Below the pieces are notes generated by a model. The model did not search any database. It had not been told where the DNA came from and worked only from the letters and a program-made list of their open reading frames with translations. Source: Byssothecium circinans (Eukaryota; Ascomycota; Dothideomycetes; Pleosporales; Massarinaceae). From it: a stretch of 64,000 nt of DNA. This document shows positions 61,620 to 64,000 of this stretch, one piece after another. Position 1 is the stretch's first letter. Each line of letters starts with the position of its first letter. The position numbers were made by a program, and so were the translations under genes. The DNA lies in the NCBI GenBank assembly GCA_010015675.1, contig ML976977.1, positions 209,202 through 273,201 on the forward strand, given 5' to 3'.

Positions 61620-61874
61620 GCAGTCGGCGCTGATTGGCCGGCGCGCGGTTGGGCGGCGCTAGTGCCTGATCGGGCAAGGGTGACCCGCGGCTTGAAGAAG
61701 ACCTCCGACACGCCAAAACGCCACTATGGACATCTGGATATCATAGCGTTTGCTGATTATACAATTCCTCTGATCACCGCTGATAACGACCGCCGGCGAC
61801 TCTTCCCGACTGCCCTACCCTCATTCATGCGCATCCGCCATTCTGGTCGTAGAGCCGTCTGGCCTCCCATCTCG

Positions 61875-61908
61875 TGTCTGTGCCTGTGCCTGCGCCTGTG
61901 CCCGTGTC
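61875..61908. repeat. Imperfect TGTGCC hexamer repeat
   Basis: About five near-repeats of TGTGCC/TGCGCC in a row. Low complexity, no coding support. Confidence 0.7.
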
Positions 61909-62080
61909 GAATCGAGGTCGCGTGCGTCGGTACCATCGTCACGTTCTTGCGCTGCCGGGACGGACCCAAGTCCTCAAAATTGTGTATCTTCTGGAAGGGT
62001 CGGAAAAGGGGCTGTCCGGGCGTCGCTCATTGGTTTCATATCGTACTCCGTAGCTTCGTTGATAATTATTGCGGCCTCTA

Positions 62081-62343
62081 CAGCGTCTTACCACGCCCGA
62101 CGGGACAAACATGGTTCCGGCAGAGTTCCGGCAGGGATTAGACATGGTCCATCAGCGAATTGGATAGCAAAGGATTTTAGGATTCTGTCTTGAAAGTCAA
62201 GGATTAGTCTTAAAAATCGAAGATCGTTTTGAATTTTTGTCTCCACTTTTGAAGACTTACTCCAATTAGAGACGCTGGCTACGGTACTGAGTCAGCTCCG
62301 TGACGGGATCCCTGTTTGTCCCGTCGGGCGTGGTAAGGCGCTG
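62081..62343. mobile_element. 263-bp TIR element (MITE-like, Tc1/mariner-type)
   Basis: The ends form 31-bp terminal inverted repeats (62081-62111 and 62313-62343) that match at 30 of 31 positions; the single difference is a T at 62086 against C in the other arm. Both ends begin CAGCG and are flanked by TA (62079-62080 and 62344-62345), the target duplication of Tc1/mariner/pogo elements. The inside is too short for a transposase and contains two copies of GTTCCGGCAG just inside the left arm. It is best read as a non-autonomous element that needs a transposase in trans. No second copy was seen in this window. Confidence 0.85.
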
Positions 62344-62345
62344 TA

Positions 62346-64000
62346 TTCGAAGCTCAGGGCGTGGGCATCGGTCACCAGCGCCTCATGTAAGTCAGACTTC
62401 GTCCCGTCCGCCCCGCGCTGCACGGCGAAAGAGGCACCAACGTAGGTGAGCTCAGACGATTTCTTTCAGCCGTATGCTCCCCGGGGCAGTGGGGTGTTGC
62501 CGTGGAGGCGCGTGTCCGATCGCACCATGCCCACAGCTTTCGTATTTCTCGTTGAATTCCATCCAAAGCATTTTTTCGAGTGGGCTTCGGGAGGCCGACT
62601 TCGGCATGTACTAGACACCCTGATAGTAGTTTGGCAGGTTGTTGAGAGATGTAATTCTTCTCGCTGACCATCATTTATACTTGAGCACGCACTTTTGGCC
62701 AAGTATCTGCCTTGGCATCATTCGTCTTGCTCCTCTATTTTGACGATATTAGACAAAGTGGATTCGAGCGGTCACGAGACGGGAAAGCCATTAATTTCTA
62801 GTGTGTATGTCTCCTGTCCGATTTGTATCCTGTGAAATAACTGCATCAAGTGTGTAAAATGCCACACCTGCCCACCTACCTTTGTATTATGATGGCCTCT
62901 AGAGCATTGACGCCTTGGTGTCAGGTGTACTTTCGAGTCGTGCGCTGGAAGGGGCTAGCACAGCAAAGCAACATTTGAAGCTCGGCCATTCCAAGGGTCA
63001 GCGTTCAAATAATGTTCGCGATTCAATATTATTGTCAACTCGACTCCATCCACTCGCCGACAGTATTTGCCAGTCATGCAGCCCATCTGCAATAATGCGG
63101 GGAAAAGCGATCATCGTATCATACTTGAAAACCCGGCGAAAGGCACGATCCTCTCGCTTCCACACTGGACGGTTACGTATCACCGGTAGAGCACACTATG
63201 ACCACACCTTCTTTTAACGTTTACCCAGAAAAAAACGTTGAACACAGGGCAGGGCCCTCATCATGCTCCTTTCTTCAATTCCTCGATTGGAAGCGCAGGT
63301 GGAATGATCGATTCCGAGACATGGCGCAGACGACTAATCGACCCCTTTCAGAACGGACAGTGCTGTCTCTCTTGTATGCGATCGTGAGAGAGGATGGCTA
63401 AATTCACGACTGCAGCCCCTACCCTACACCCTCTCCACATCTTGGCACCGCATGCCTCACAAAATGATTCTTTTCAAGGCCGTCGGATAGTACTCCGCTG
63501 CACGTCGTCCGGCAGATGCTGGGTTCTTCACCGCCGTAGACGTTCAATTGGGGCTCGTCACTTCCAACCCCAGAACCGTCTAACATACAAAAGGTCAACA
63601 CCTATGATTCGCGATTCAGAGGCTTTGTACAAAGGTATACATTGGTCATAGGGTCGGAGTCCTTTCGCTACCAAAAATCCGGTCGGTGAGGACGTCAGAC
63701 TTTCACCCCGGTGCAAGTGCAATCGGTGGTAGAGCCTGGGTTAATTGCCAGGATCCTCGCAATATATTCGCTTTTGCCGATTGGAGCAATTGCAGCTATT
63801 ACTCCTAAGCCAACACTGGATGCGACATGACCAACGGCTGTTGTCGGTCCATTTCGACTCGAATTTTCTCTTGCTGTAGTGGCACAGTGGGACCATCGAG
63901 CTATGTTACCGTGCCCGTGCGCGCAGCGACCCACGTCGCGCAGTGATCCACGAACAACATGCTCACCACTTCAAAGATGAGGTTATTAAGCCACCCACAA
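62346..64000. other. Gene-empty end of window
   Basis: About 1.65 kb after the TIR element. Short frames occur on both strands but none shows a domain, splice-consistent extension or signal peptide. No RNA gene was recognised. A gene beginning beyond the window could have its promoter here. Confidence 0.45.

Overview
The window is nuclear DNA of a filamentous ascomycete. The genes are interrupted by short introns (about 45-110 bp, GT-AG, several with TACTAAC-like branch sites), there are Zn2Cys6, UstYa-like, tyrosinase, CRH and UDP-galactopyranose mutase genes, and the overall protein flavour is that of Dothideomycetes, probably Pleosporales. The lineage is an inference from protein resemblance, not from a search.

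Layout. 1-15 kb is a gene-dense housekeeping block: GINS subunit SLD5, a secreted substrate-binding-like protein, a dienelactone hydrolase divergent from the replication factor RPA1, a PIG3-like quinone oxidoreductase, 6-phosphogluconate dehydrogenase (nine exons), an RBM42-like RRM protein and the SWI/SNF-RSC subunit Ssr4. 16-27 kb is more accessory: a secreted tyrosinase, a tRNA-Ser(AGA), a large protein kinase with a propeller-like tail, a CorA-like gene and an amino-acid permease that are both cut off at their 5' ends at the same point (about 24.12 kb), and a small single-pass surface protein. 28-41 kb is again housekeeping and cell-wall: ADE2, RPL18, a head-to-head pair that looks like the UDP-galactofuranose transporter and UDP-galactopyranose mutase, PRO2, and a GPI-type CRH transglycosylase. 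42-55 kb carries a secreted sorbosone-dehydrogenase-like protein, a UstYa-family oxidase, a CYP52-like P450, a GH20 hexosaminidase, a Cys/Ser-rich GPI-type protein and a Zn2Cys6 regulator. 55-64 kb has a small membrane protein, a Cys-rich orphan, a MEP/AMT ammonium transporter with a GATA-rich promoter, and a 263-bp terminal-inverted-repeat element with TA target duplication in an otherwise gene-empty end.

Functional links. SLD5 and RPA1 both serve the replication fork. The UGM and transporter pair would make UDP-galactofuranose in the cytosol and carry it into the Golgi; with the CRH enzyme they serve wall construction. The UstYa-like oxidase and the P450 could be tailoring enzymes, but no precursor or core synthase is visible beside them. 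The best candidates for a second look are the double truncation junction at 24.12 kb, the TIR element at 62.1-62.3 kb, the UstYa-like protein with an altered second motif, and the tiny-exon 5' end of the 6PGD gene.
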